Below, piece after piece: positions 5,438 to 13,463 of a stretch of 16,742 bases of DNA. Source of the stretch: Deltaproteobacteria bacterium (lineage in GTDB: Bacteria > Desulfobacterota > Syntrophia > Syntrophales > UBA5619); assembly GCA_023487865.1 (NCBI GenBank), contig JAMDBG010000175.1:1-16742 (forward strand), written 5' to 3'. Position 1 is the stretch's first letter. Every line of letters starts with the position of its first letter. Made by a program: the position numbers and the translations under genes. Below the pieces are notes generated by a model. That model was given only the letters and a program-made list of their open reading frames with translations, was not told where the DNA came from and ran no database searches.

Positions 5438-6769
5438 TTATTGATTTTCAGGGAGTCCGTTTTCATCGAGGAAATCCTCCCCGTTCAACGGGAAATCCGC
5501 CTTTGCCAGCCGGTATTTTCCGGTGCTGTCCGGGGAGATGGCATCTTCGTAACGGACGGAAATTTTTGCCCCGTCACCATAGAGTCTCCTCAACAGGGCC
5601 CTTGCCTCCCCGGCAAGTGCTTTTTTATCCTTTACCTGACTGACGATGGCCAAATCGTACGAGTCTTTCTCCGTCTGTTCGAGCGCGTATTCATCGATCC
5701 CCGAGATTCCGCCAATGACGTTATCCAATTCGCGGAGGGTCACGAGTCTCCCTGTCAGCGTGAGGGTGACCGCTGCCATGCGTCCCTCGATGGCGGAAAG
5801 GATGATGCCGGAATTGCGGCCGCAGGGACAGGCGCCGCCTTGATCGAGCCGTACCAGATCTCCCACGTCGAAGCGGATAATGCGGTACCAGGGATTGTCG
5901 AACGGGGTGACCAGGATTCTGCCTATCCCGTGCCCGCCGTGCCGGGGTTTGAGCGGCTGGAAATCCACACGGCAGGACTCGCTGTTCTGATGGAATTTCC
6001 CCTCTTCGCATTGCATAAAGACATAGCCGGTCTCTGTGGAGCCATAGGAGCTGGCGGTCGGCGATGCAAAGACGCGCCGGATTTGCCGGTCATGAAGAAC
6101 CGACGGGTACTCATAGGTGAAAACGATGAGGTCCGGCTGGAAAACCTTTTTCCCGCAGCCGGCAAGGTAACGGCAGAGTTTGGCCAGGAGGGACGGATTT
6201 GCCTCAAGGATCGCCGGTCTGAATTCTGCAAGCTCGTCGCTCATCCGGTCCATCAGCGCCGGGGTCCAGAGCGCCGGGTCACTCTTTTCGTTGAGATAAA
6301 GAAAGCGCGCCAGCCGCCGTTTCTCCATCGGGAGATCCTCGTCGTTCGAGACAAAGCCCACATTGAGCGGGTTGGCGAGGATGGCCTCAAGGGGAGTTCC
6401 CTTGGCCAGCCTTATCGCATGGGAGTTCAGCCTCCAGGAGGCTCTTTCCGACCCATCCCACCATTTCTGGTTCCAGATGTTGGTGACGCTGACGTTACTG
6501 GTCCCGCTGGTCTTGACAAACTCGATCTCACCGCTCTGAAGACCCCGTTTTATGTCCCTGTCCGGCGGGACGAATCCAACCGGAAAATGATCGCGGATGT
6601 CCTTTTTCGTAAGGGCAGGCAGCGCCGCATAGCGCGCGTCGACGGGATGCCTGTCACCGGGGTCAAATGCCCGCCAGGATCTGTATGCAGAGAGGTCTTT
6701 TAACGCCGTCTCCAGGAGGTTCCGGGAATATTCGTGGTACTCGGGGGAGAAACAGTCGGCCTTTTGCAT
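5438..6769 (-). CDS. PaaK/CapK-like adenylate-forming ligase
   Basis: This 443-residue protein belongs to the AMP-binding superfamily, closest in layout to phenylacetate-CoA ligase (PaaK/CapK-like) enzymes. Motifs in order are TSGTSN at 87-92 (phosphate loop), YGSTETG at 242-248 (adenine/substrate motif), RFDVGD at 299-304, a CPCG cysteine pair at 314-317 and a C-terminal domain with GKYRLAK near 417. The Lys at 418 is in the right place for the adenylation lysine. The CPCG pair is common in this branch and may bind metal. The expected reaction is ATP-dependent activation of a carboxylate, often to a CoA thioester, but the acid is not predictable here. A GAGG ribosome site lies 6 nt before the ATG. 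The gene leads the S51 peptidase gene with a 15-bp gap. Confidence 0.82.
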   Translation of the reverse strand: MQKADCFSPEYHEYSRNLLETALKDLSAYRSWRAFDPGDRHPVDARYAALPALTKKDIRDHFPVGFVPPDRDIKRGLQSGEIEFVKTSGTSNVSVTNIWNQKWWDGSERASWRLNSHAIRLAKGTPLEAILANPLNVGFVSNDEDLPMEKRRLARFLYLNEKSDPALWTPALMDRMSDELAEFRPAILEANPSLLAKLCRYLAGCGKKVFQPDLIVFTYEYPSVLHDRQIRRVFASPTASSYGSTETGYVFMQCEEGKFHQNSESCRVDFQPLKPRHGGHGIGRILVTPFDNPWYRIIRFDVGDLVRLDQGGACPCGRNSGIILSAIEGRMAAVTLTLTGRLVTLRELDNVIGGISGIDEYALEQTEKDSYDLAIVSQVKDKKALAGEARALLRRLYGDGAKISVRYEDAISPDSTGKYRLAKADFPLNGEDFLDENGLPENQ

Positions 6770-6814
6770 TGGGTACCTCTGGCTTCATCTGAAAACGATT
6801 CCAATCTGATCTGT

Positions 6815-6820
6815 ATTATA
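6815..6820 (-). promoter_or_regulatory. Putative -10 element before the ligase-peptidase pair
   Basis: A perfect TATAAT lies on the minus strand about 45 nt upstream of the ligase start, inside the 132-bp gap after the DUF748 gene. The -35 region is weak (no close match to TTGACA at 16 to 18 bp). This suggests that the ligase and S51 genes can be transcribed separately from DUF748. Confidence 0.35.
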
Positions 6821-6901
6821 CGGCAAGAGAGGCTGAGAACGAAGCCCGTCAGGTCATTGATTGCCGGATTTAAACTGACACAGGCGTTGGCTCCCGGACA
6901 T

Positions 6902-9850
6902 CTACTTCAATTTAAACTCTACCCGGCTGTCCTTCAGTTTTTCATTTTTCTCGGGCCGCAGCGATTTGGCTTTGACTATATATATCCGTGTGGCCTCGAT
7001 AATGCCCGCCTGCAGCAACCGCTCGCGAACTGTCTGGGCGCGACCGGCGGCAAGTTGGATCAAATCGCTGTCGGTGATGGATATATGATCATTGATCAGC
7101 TTTTCCATCTCCGGTGGCGGTAATGACTTCAGAAATCCTATGACCGTTCGCGGTTTGGGAAAGTCTGCCGCTTTATACGCCAGGGTTAGATATTTTTCAT
7201 ATTCCTGCTGATTGATTTGAATATCCTCCAGAGGCCCCGGCACCTGACCTTTATCGACCATGTCCTTTAGTTTTTGCACTTTCAGTAAACGGTTGAATTC
7301 GGCCTTTTTCAATGCCTCTGTATCATGCGCCGGATCGACATAGGCTTCGATATCCAGTTTGAGATGGGGCCGGTCATACAGCGCCTTGGCCAGAGCGCTG
7401 ATTTTATTCTGACCCGTCTCCGGCAGCTGCGCGCTGCCAAAATCAAATTCGATGAAGCTCATCTCCTCTCCGGCGCCGGTGAGTGAGGACAGCAGCAAGA
7501 AAGGGGAGGTGACTGCCTTGGTAATCAGATTTACCAGAATCTGCCAGACAATCGGCCAGATTTTAAACTGCGGGTCGTCGAGGCTTCCGGATACAGGAAT
7601 GTCCAGATTGATCTGTCCGTTGCGATCGGTTAAAAGGGTGACCGCCAGCGTTACCGGGGCGTTAATGGCCTCGGGGCTTTCCACTTTATCGCCGAAGGTG
7701 AGCTGGTCGAAAAAAACCTTATTATCGGCATGGAGTTTTCTTTTTTCGACCAGGTAGGAAACAGCGAAATTGAGTTTGCCTTTGGTGATGGGATAGCCCA
7801 GATATCTGCTGGTATAGGGTGTGACTGGACTCATTTCAATGTCTTTAAAGCTGAGTTTAATATCGGCGAAAAGGTCTTTTATCAGCGGGTTGACGCTGCC
7901 GGAAATTTCGATGGGTGACCCGTAGCCAAGGTTCCCCTTGATGTCCACACTGGCACGGGAGATTTCCTGCGACGACAGCCCCGTGATGCTGCCTTTGAGA
8001 TTGAGCATGGTAGCGGCATAATTCGGTTTGATGTTGCGGTCGGTGAAATCGACCGTGCCGCCTTGAAACCTCACTTTACCGATTTTTATATCCGGCGGCG
8101 TCTGGGCCGTATTTTCGCTCTGGAGGGGTTGCGGAGGCTGCTTGTCCGGCGGAGTTTCGCGTCTGTCTGGGTCTTTCCTCGCCGCGCTGAAGATATCCTG
8201 GATATTGGTGCTGCCGCCTTCATTGATGACGATCTTGGCAAAGAAGTCGTTAAGCGAGATATCCTTGATATGCGCGAAGAGGGGATTGTAACCGGCGGAC
8301 AGTGAAAGAACACCAAGCTGCTTGAACTTCAAAAAATCATGTCTGTGGGCCCGATCGACGGTGGCCAGTTGAGAAACCGAAAGATTGCCTTGATACGCTA
8401 CACGGGTTTTGCTTTCTTCATCCAGTGTCAGAGAGAGTGCTCCGGCAGTCGAGACCGAACCGCGAGTGACATCAAGTTGAACACATTCGGTGAAGTAAGG
8501 CTGGAAGGGGCGGATGGCCAAATTCTTTACATCCAGCGCCAGATCCGCGTTGAGCGGTTGGATGCCGAGCGAGCCTTTAGCCGTGATGTCGGTTTTTTTA
8601 TCCACGGTCAGGGCCAGATCCACAGCGGCGCGGTCTCCCTTTTTCATGGAGAGCTTTGACGCATACAAGCGCAATGGATGTATCCGGATTTGTACCGGCA
8701 GGACCGGTTGGACATCAATGAAGGTCACGTCGGCCTTGTCGATCCGGAAATCGTCAATAAGCAAGCTGAACTCACTTTTCTTTTTGGCGTGATCCTCTTT
8801 CTTATCCTGACGTTCCGGCGGTTGGCGCTTATCGTCTTTTTTGTCCGGTTGGATAAGATTCAACAGGGTGAGTTCCCCTTGCTTGTCGCGCCGGATGACA
8901 AGTTCCGGCGCATCGAGCGCAATTTGTGCCAGATGGACTTTCGGAATCAACGGCTCGAGAGAGGCCAGCTGCACTGTTAAAGCGGGAAGCCGCAGTACCT
9001 TGTTTCCCTGCAAATCGTCCAGGATAACCTTTCTCAAGGAGGCGTTTCCGGTGATTTGGAGGCGGGGCGATTGGTCCGAATGCATCAGAAACTGTATGGT
9101 TAGATGGCTATCAAGGCGCGCGGAGATCAGCTTAAAATTCATTTGCACGGGAACGTATTGCAGATAATGGGGGATATCCATATCATTTATGTCGATATCG
9201 AAGCTGGTGGCCCGTGATGAGAGAAACGGCTGGGTCCTGCCCGCGATAGTGACGGCATGCCCATTGATAACGGCGGAAAATTTCGGCTCGACATATTTTT
9301 TCAGATAGTGTTCGATATTGGAAATGAAAGGAATCGCCAATTGAAGTTCATCCACTGTGTGATCGGTCTGATTGGGCATGTCGCGAAAATGTATTTTTCC
9401 TTTGATGATCTGAATATTATTGATAGAAAAAAGAAAAGGTGCCGCCGGTTCTTTCTTCCCTTCATCCTCCTTAGGGATCAGGTCGGAAAAATTATAGGAA
9501 CCGTCCTCCTTACGGATCAGGCCGACAGTAGGGTGATCGAGACGGATCTCTTCCAGGATCAATGCCCGGCGGAAAATCGATGTGATCGTGTCGACGTTGG
9601 CGTATAACTCATCAAAGGCAACAAACGGCGTTGACAAGCCGGGATCGCCAAGTTTAAGGCCCCTGATCGTCGCGGAAAGGGCAAAGGGATTGATACGGAT
9701 CTGCTCAATAGACGTTTCCCGGTGCAAGGCCAAAGAAATCTTCTTGATCAGAACCGGCTTGAGAGCCGCCGGCAGAATAAAAAAACCGACAACCCCGATA
9801 AAGACCAGGAAAACGATCAGGGAGACAAATATTTTTTTAAAAAGCTTCAT
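6902..9850 (-). CDS. DUF748 / AsmA-like envelope protein
   Basis: This 982-residue protein belongs to the DUF748 branch of the AsmA-like superfamily. The N-terminus has a basic cap and one membrane anchor at about residues 7-30. The family signature INPFALSATIRGLKLGDPG follows, then long stretches of repeating beta-strand character, typical of the groove-forming lipid-transfer proteins TamB and YhdP. A charged linker (PDKKDDKRQPPERQDKKEDH) and a proline-rich linker separate blocks. From about residue 795 the C-terminus resembles an OmpA-like peptidoglycan-binding fold split in two: FDFGSAQL...LAKALYDRPHLKLDIEAYVD, about 80 inserted residues, then GRAQTVRERLLQAGI...RVEFKL. AsmA-like proteins move phospholipid between membranes, and a role here is inferred. 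A ribosome site near the ATG is weak. It stands between yjbQ and the ligase gene in the same direction. Confidence 0.85.
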   Translation of the reverse strand: MKLFKKIFVSLIVFLVFIGVVGFFILPAALKPVLIKKISLALHRETSIEQIRINPFALSATIRGLKLGDPGLSTPFVAFDELYANVDTITSIFRRALILEEIRLDHPTVGLIRKEDGSYNFSDLIPKEDEGKKEPAAPFLFSINNIQIIKGKIHFRDMPNQTDHTVDELQLAIPFISNIEHYLKKYVEPKFSAVINGHAVTIAGRTQPFLSSRATSFDIDINDMDIPHYLQYVPVQMNFKLISARLDSHLTIQFLMHSDQSPRLQITGNASLRKVILDDLQGNKVLRLPALTVQLASLEPLIPKVHLAQIALDAPELVIRRDKQGELTLLNLIQPDKKDDKRQPPERQDKKEDHAKKKSEFSLLIDDFRIDKADVTFIDVQPVLPVQIRIHPLRLYASKLSMKKGDRAAVDLALTVDKKTDITAKGSLGIQPLNADLALDVKNLAIRPFQPYFTECVQLDVTRGSVSTAGALSLTLDEESKTRVAYQGNLSVSQLATVDRAHRHDFLKFKQLGVLSLSAGYNPLFAHIKDISLNDFFAKIVINEGGSTNIQDIFSAARKDPDRRETPPDKQPPQPLQSENTAQTPPDIKIGKVRFQGGTVDFTDRNIKPNYAATMLNLKGSITGLSSQEISRASVDIKGNLGYGSPIEISGSVNPLIKDLFADIKLSFKDIEMSPVTPYTSRYLGYPITKGKLNFAVSYLVEKRKLHADNKVFFDQLTFGDKVESPEAINAPVTLAVTLLTDRNGQINLDIPVSGSLDDPQFKIWPIVWQILVNLITKAVTSPFLLLSSLTGAGEEMSFIEFDFGSAQLPETGQNKISALAKALYDRPHLKLDIEAYVDPAHDTEALKKAEFNRLLKVQKLKDMVDKGQVPGPLEDIQINQQEYEKYLTLAYKAADFPKPRTVIGFLKSLPPPEMEKLINDHISITDSDLIQLAAGRAQTVRERLLQAGIIEATRIYIVKAKSLRPEKNEKLKDSRVEFKLK

Positions 9851-9917
9851 ATCCGACCAGTCCTTTAAAGTTCATCTTTTCGTAACGGTTCACTTCTACA
9901 AGCCTCGGCCGTAAAAG

Positions 9918-10337
9918 TCACTCTCCGATGATCTTGACCAGAACCCTCTTCCTCCGCCTGCCGTCAAACTCCCCATAGAAGATTTGCTCCCAGGGACCGA
10001 AATCCAGCTTGCCGCCGGTCACGGCGGCGACCACTTCCCTCCCCATGACCTGCCTCTTCAAATGGGCGTCGCCGTTGTCCTCTCCCGTCCGGTTGTGCCT
10101 GTATTGCGAGACCGGATCATGCGGTGCGAGCCGTTCCAGCCATTCCTCGTAATCCTGATGCAAACCGGATTCGTCATCGTTGATGAAAACCGATGCCGTG
10201 ATATGCATCGCGTTGACAAGAATCAAACCTTCCAATATGCCGCTCTCCTTGAGGCACTGTCCCACTTGCCGTGTTATATTGATAAATCCCCGCCGTGCAG
10301 GGACATCGAACCAGAGCTCTTTCCGGAAAGATTTCAT
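9918..10337 (-). CDS. yjbQ: YjbQ/UPF0047 family protein
   Basis: This 139-residue protein is a clear UPF0047 member with the usual length. Conserved features include MHITAS (44-49, His45), the acidic NDDESGL segment (53-59), and NGDAHLKRQVMG (88-99) near the centre, followed by FGPWEQIFYGEFDG. The family forms trimers. The E. coli relative was linked to weak secondary thiamine-phosphate synthase activity, and the true role is unsettled. An AGGAGG site lies about 11 nt upstream of the chosen ATG. It is transcribed in the same direction as the pfkB-like gene upstream (128-bp gap) and the DUF748 gene downstream (67-bp gap). No thiamine genes are nearby. Confidence 0.92.
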   Translation of the reverse strand: MKSFRKELWFDVPARRGFINITRQVGQCLKESGILEGLILVNAMHITASVFINDDESGLHQDYEEWLERLAPHDPVSQYRHNRTGEDNGDAHLKRQVMGREVVAAVTGGKLDFGPWEQIFYGEFDGRRRKRVLVKIIGE

Positions 10338-10465
10338 GCCCAGTGTCGCCTCCTGCTGATTATGAAGGATTTGCCTGCATGAATCAAGACACAGATACCT
10401 GTTCCGGTTCTGTTAGCGTCATTGAGAAAGTTTGAGGTGTCGGATTCTGCAGGACTCTGTTTGTG

Positions 10466-11383
10466 TCAGCCCTTGAGCCTTCGATTGAATTCGTCGGCGG
10501 TAAAGCAGTATTCCTGGGTACCGTAACACTCTACTGCGAATGAGGCGCATACGCTGCCGATCCTCGCGCATTGTTCGATGTCTTTGCCGCGGATCAGGCC
10601 GCTGATCAGGCCGCCCCGGTAAGAATCGCCGGCGCCCGTCGGATCCTTGACGTTGTCCGTCTTGACGACCGGAATGCCGATGTCGCCGTCGGGCATCGAT
10701 ATCCGCGATCCATGCTCTCCCAAAGTGGTGATGATGGTCTTGGGCAACCGCAGCAATTCTTTCTTGTTCAGCCCGGTTTTGTTCATGATCAGATCCAGCT
10801 CGTAGTCATTGACGATCAGGATTCGGCTCCCCTCGATGGATCGGATCAGGTCTTTGGCATCCCACATGGGTAGGGATTGCCCGGGATCGAAGATATAGTC
10901 GATCCCTCTCTCCTTGCAGAGTCGCGGGTAATTCACCATGTCTCCGAGGTTGCCGGGCGACACGATCAGGAGGGTCTCCCCGGGATCGAGTCTATCGAAA
11001 TCCAGACAGGATGAATGCTTCATGGCGCCCGGGTTGAATCCGGTGATCTGGTTGTCGGTCTTGTCGGTTGTGATGTATGCGCCGGCAGTCAGTTCGTCTT
11101 CGATGATCCTGATGCCATCGGTGCTGATGCCGTTTCGCGAAAGCCATTCGAAGTACCGGTGATAATCGTAGCCGATCGCGGCGGAGATCAAGGGCCTTTC
11201 GCCCATCAAGGTCAGGGCGTAGGCAATATTGCCCGCCGTGCCCCCGAATTTTTCCTTCACCCCGTTGACCTGAAAACAGACATTCAGGACATGGATCTTC
11301 TCCGGCAGGATATGTTCCGAGAAGTGTCCGGGGAAATTCATGATCCTGTCATAGGCCAGCGATCCGGATACAATGATGTTCAT
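10466..11383 (-). CDS. PfkB family carbohydrate/nucleoside kinase
   Basis: This 305-residue cytoplasmic kinase is of the PfkB/ribokinase family. GGTAGNIAYAL (47-57) is the first signature. DPTGAGDSYRGGL (247-259) is the second, with D253 as the catalytic base and the GAGD anion hole. NDYEL (192-196) matches the metal-binding N-x-x-E region. The short N-terminus and the SGSLAYDRIM start resemble adenosine-kinase-like and ketohexokinase-like bacterial members. The substrate cannot be assigned from the motifs. A GAGGAT ribosome site sits directly before the ATG, and a strong sigma70 promoter lies 50 to 80 nt upstream. It follows the response regulator gene but appears to have its own transcription. 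Confidence 0.9.
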   Translation of the reverse strand: MNIIVSGSLAYDRIMNFPGHFSEHILPEKIHVLNVCFQVNGVKEKFGGTAGNIAYALTLMGERPLISAAIGYDYHRYFEWLSRNGISTDGIRIIEDELTAGAYITTDKTDNQITGFNPGAMKHSSCLDFDRLDPGETLLIVSPGNLGDMVNYPRLCKERGIDYIFDPGQSLPMWDAKDLIRSIEGSRILIVNDYELDLIMNKTGLNKKELLRLPKTIITTLGEHGSRISMPDGDIGIPVVKTDNVKDPTGAGDSYRGGLISGLIRGKDIEQCARIGSVCASFAVECYGTQEYCFTADEFNRRLKG

Positions 11384-11437
11384 AAATCCTCGGTTTTCCA
11401 GAAGTCAGTCGATAAAAAATCCCTTGCGGACAATGGG

Positions 11438-11466
11438 ACTATAAGAAAGAAAGAGGGGCGTGTCAA
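11438..11466 (-). promoter_or_regulatory. Strong sigma70 promoter of the pfkB-like gene
   Basis: On the minus strand, a consensus -35 TTGACA (11466-11461) is followed by exactly 17 bp and -10 TATAGT (11443-11438). The predicted start is near 11431, giving a leader of about 48 nt with a GAGG ribosome site before the ATG at 11383. This is the best promoter match in the window. Confidence 0.7.
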
Positions 11467-11579
11467 TGAGATTTTCGCCGCGGGATCCGGCGTTCAGAGG
11501 TTTTTGCCGATCTCGCCTTGGATGAAAATCTATCGATGAAGGGAGAATCTGTGGCGGTGTTCCGGGATGGGGAAATCCG

Positions 11580-12311
11580 CTATGGGTGGTCGAAGAGATA
11601 ACCGACGGAGCGGAGACTCCGGAAGTAAAGGGGATGCTGCGGGTCGTCCTCAAAATATCTTCTCAGACGGACGATGAAATTGTCGACCGTCCGGGTGGTG
11701 GTCACACCGGAGTAGCCCCATCCCACCTCCAGAAGGGTTTTGCGTGACAGGGGCTTGCCCCGGTTGGCGATGAAGATCTTAAGCAACCTCGCTTCCTGCT
11801 CCGTTAGATGGATCGTTCCCTGTCGGCATTCCGCCGTCAGCGTCGTAAAGTCGACCAGATTGCCGCCGAAGGCATATCTCTGCATCGCTTCGGGATCTCC
11901 CGGGCCGCTGACGGCGGAACGGTCCCGGTTCCAGGAGGCCCTTGTCAAAAGGCGTTCGATCCTCAAAAGGAATTCCTCGAGATGAAAGGGCTTGGCGAGG
12001 TAATCGTCAACGCCGCAGGAAAAGCCCTTGATCCGGTCGTCGGGCGCCCCTTTGGCCGAGAGGATCAGAACGGGGAGTTTCTCGTCCTCCACACGGATGT
12101 GACGCAGAACGGCAAGACCGTCCAGTCCGGGCAGCATGATATCCAGGACGACCATATGCGGATTGTACTCCTTCCACATCCGCAGCCCCTCCGTGCCGCT
12201 GCCGGCGATCGCCGCCTCATAACCCTGCAGGGAGAGATTCAGTTTCAATCCCTCGGCGATGTGCGCATCGTCCTCGATGATGAGAATCCGCGATTTTTCA
12301 GTCTGCTTCAT
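11580..12311 (-). CDS. OmpR-family response regulator
   Basis: This 243-residue two-component regulator has a complete receiver domain (about 8-122). The acidic cluster is E13-D14-D15, the phospho-acceptor is D57 (VVLDIMLPGLDG), S85 is the switch residue and K107 sits in YLAKPF. A C-terminal winged helix follows (about 150-240, with LTEQEARLL, LSRKTLLEVGWGY and the TVDNFIVRLRRYFEDDP recognition region). It would bind DNA as a dimer at tandem repeats spaced about 11 bp. Its start lies within the end of the kinase gene (overlap of 14 bp), showing one transcription unit with translational coupling. The target genes are unknown. The 11-bp-period repeat at 13357-13376, upstream of the operon, is a candidate site. 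Confidence 0.93.
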   Translation of the reverse strand: MKQTEKSRILIIEDDAHIAEGLKLNLSLQGYEAAIAGSGTEGLRMWKEYNPHMVVLDIMLPGLDGLAVLRHIRVEDEKLPVLILSAKGAPDDRIKGFSCGVDDYLAKPFHLEEFLLRIERLLTRASWNRDRSAVSGPGDPEAMQRYAFGGNLVDFTTLTAECRQGTIHLTEQEARLLKIFIANRGKPLSRKTLLEVGWGYSGVTTTRTVDNFIVRLRRYFEDDPQHPLYFRSLRSVGYLFDHP

Positions 12312-13278
12312 CTCCGCTCCCTTTAGGCGCCATCTTTGGAAGGATCAGGGTGAAAACGGAACCCTTTCCCGGCCCTTCGCTGTCGGCGACCACCTTTCCC
12401 TTATGAAGCCTGGCGATCTGCTGGACAAGATAGAGGCCGATGCCGCTTCCCCCCACGGCGACGTGATCATCGCTGTGACCCCGATAGAACTTCCTGAAGA
12501 TCCGTTTCCGCTCTTCTTTTGCAATGCCGATCCCGTTGTCCCGGAAGCGTATCATGAGTTCATGGTCGCCCGGTTCGAAGGAAATGTCAACCCGGGGCCT
12601 GCCCGATACATTGTATTTCATGGCATTGGTCAGGATATTCATCAGGAGCATCTCGAAGAGGGGGACGATGACCGGGTAAGTGATGGTTTCGTTGGAAGGG
12701 CTCTCTATGTGGATGTCGCAGTTGCGAAACAGGTGGGTGTTGCCGGAGATGAACTGCCGGATCGTCTTCATCAGATCGACCGGCGTGGCTTTCTCTTCGT
12801 AAACCCGGCTCTCGATCCGGGCGAGATTCAGGATGCTGTTGATGTTTCCGGAGAGACGCTCCGCGTCCTGAAGCATGAATCCGATATATTTGAGCTCCTC
12901 ATCACGGGGGAGCTTGTGCTTCGCAAACGTCTCGAGATAGAGCTTCAGCGATGTGACGGGGGTTTTGAGCTCATGCGTGAAGTTGTTGATGAAAGTGTGC
13001 TGGAGGCGATAGAGCTGCAGCGTCTTGAGGTTGTAAATGAAGATGATGAGTATCCCCACCAGGATGACGCCGACCAGAAGCGAGAGGATAAGGATCACCA
13101 CCCAGGTTTGCGCCTCGAAGAACTGGCTCGCATCGAGCCGGTAGTAGTCGATCACCGATTTGAGCTCTGCGCTGACCTGGACATACCAGTAGATATACAG
13201 GAACAGGGAGATCGCCAAGGCCGCCGTGGACAGGATGAAGACGGTGATCGGATGGAGGAACCATTTCGTCTGTTTCAT
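12298..13278 (-). CDS. Two-component sensor histidine kinase
   Basis: This membrane histidine kinase has about 326 residues from the preferred ATG at 13278, with GAGG four nt upstream. A GTG at 13323 would add 15 residues. Two membrane segments (about 10-33 and 58-83 from the preferred start) enclose a periplasmic loop of only about 25 residues. No HAMP domain is visible, so the phosphorylation helix follows the second segment directly. The H-box is NFTHELKTPVTS with His102. The ATPase domain has N-box NILTNAMKYN, G1 DNGIGIA, F-box FRKFYRG, G2 GGSGIGLYLV and G3-like GKGSVF. The tiny sensor loop suggests sensing within the membrane or through a partner protein, which is inference. It is transcribed with the response regulator. 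Confidence 0.9.
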   Translation of the reverse strand: MKQTKWFLHPITVFILSTAALAISLFLYIYWYVQVSAELKSVIDYYRLDASQFFEAQTWVVILILSLLVGVILVGILIIFIYNLKTLQLYRLQHTFINNFTHELKTPVTSLKLYLETFAKHKLPRDEELKYIGFMLQDAERLSGNINSILNLARIESRVYEEKATPVDLMKTIRQFISGNTHLFRNCDIHIESPSNETITYPVIVPLFEMLLMNILTNAMKYNVSGRPRVDISFEPGDHELMIRFRDNGIGIAKEERKRIFRKFYRGHSDDHVAVGGSGIGLYLVQQIARLHKGKVVADSEGPGKGSVFTLILPKMAPKGSGDEAD

Positions 13279-13336
13279 GACACCTCTGACATGGCTGGCG
13301 CTGAGTATCTCATCCCTATGCACTCACCCTTCAGAC

Positions 13337-13446
13337 GGAAGGATACGCCTTCCGGAATTGTAAAAGTATTGTAAAACGCCAACTTGGGCCTTTTCTTCTG
13401 CCGAAAGATTTCTTAAGGTGCCTCTATGCCGCCATCTATGGCAGCA
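13337..13446. promoter_or_regulatory. Divergent regulatory region of the kinase and radical SAM genes
   Basis: The 140-bp gap holds three patterns. ATTGTAAAA occurs at 13357-13365 and again at 13368-13376, an 11-bp period that suits an OmpR-family dimer. A short hairpin, GGAAGG/CCTTCC (13337-13353), lies on the kinase side. A 9-bp dyad with one mismatch and a 2-nt centre (13427-13446, TGCCGCCAT/ATGGCAGCA) lies just before the AAGGAG ribosome site of the radical SAM gene. No -35/-10 pair is convincing on either strand. Confidence 0.45.
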
Positions 13447-13463
13447 ATAATAAGGAGAATAGC

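Noticed and set aside
5213..6703. Long open frame (496 codons) on the plus strand
   Set aside because: It is antisense to the PaaK-like ligase and S51 genes, whose motifs are complete. Its translation is rich in Gly, Arg and Pro with no recognisable domain, as expected of GC-rich shadow frames.
12259..13374. 371-codon open frame on the plus strand
   Set aside because: It lies antisense to the histidine kinase, which has all its catalytic boxes.
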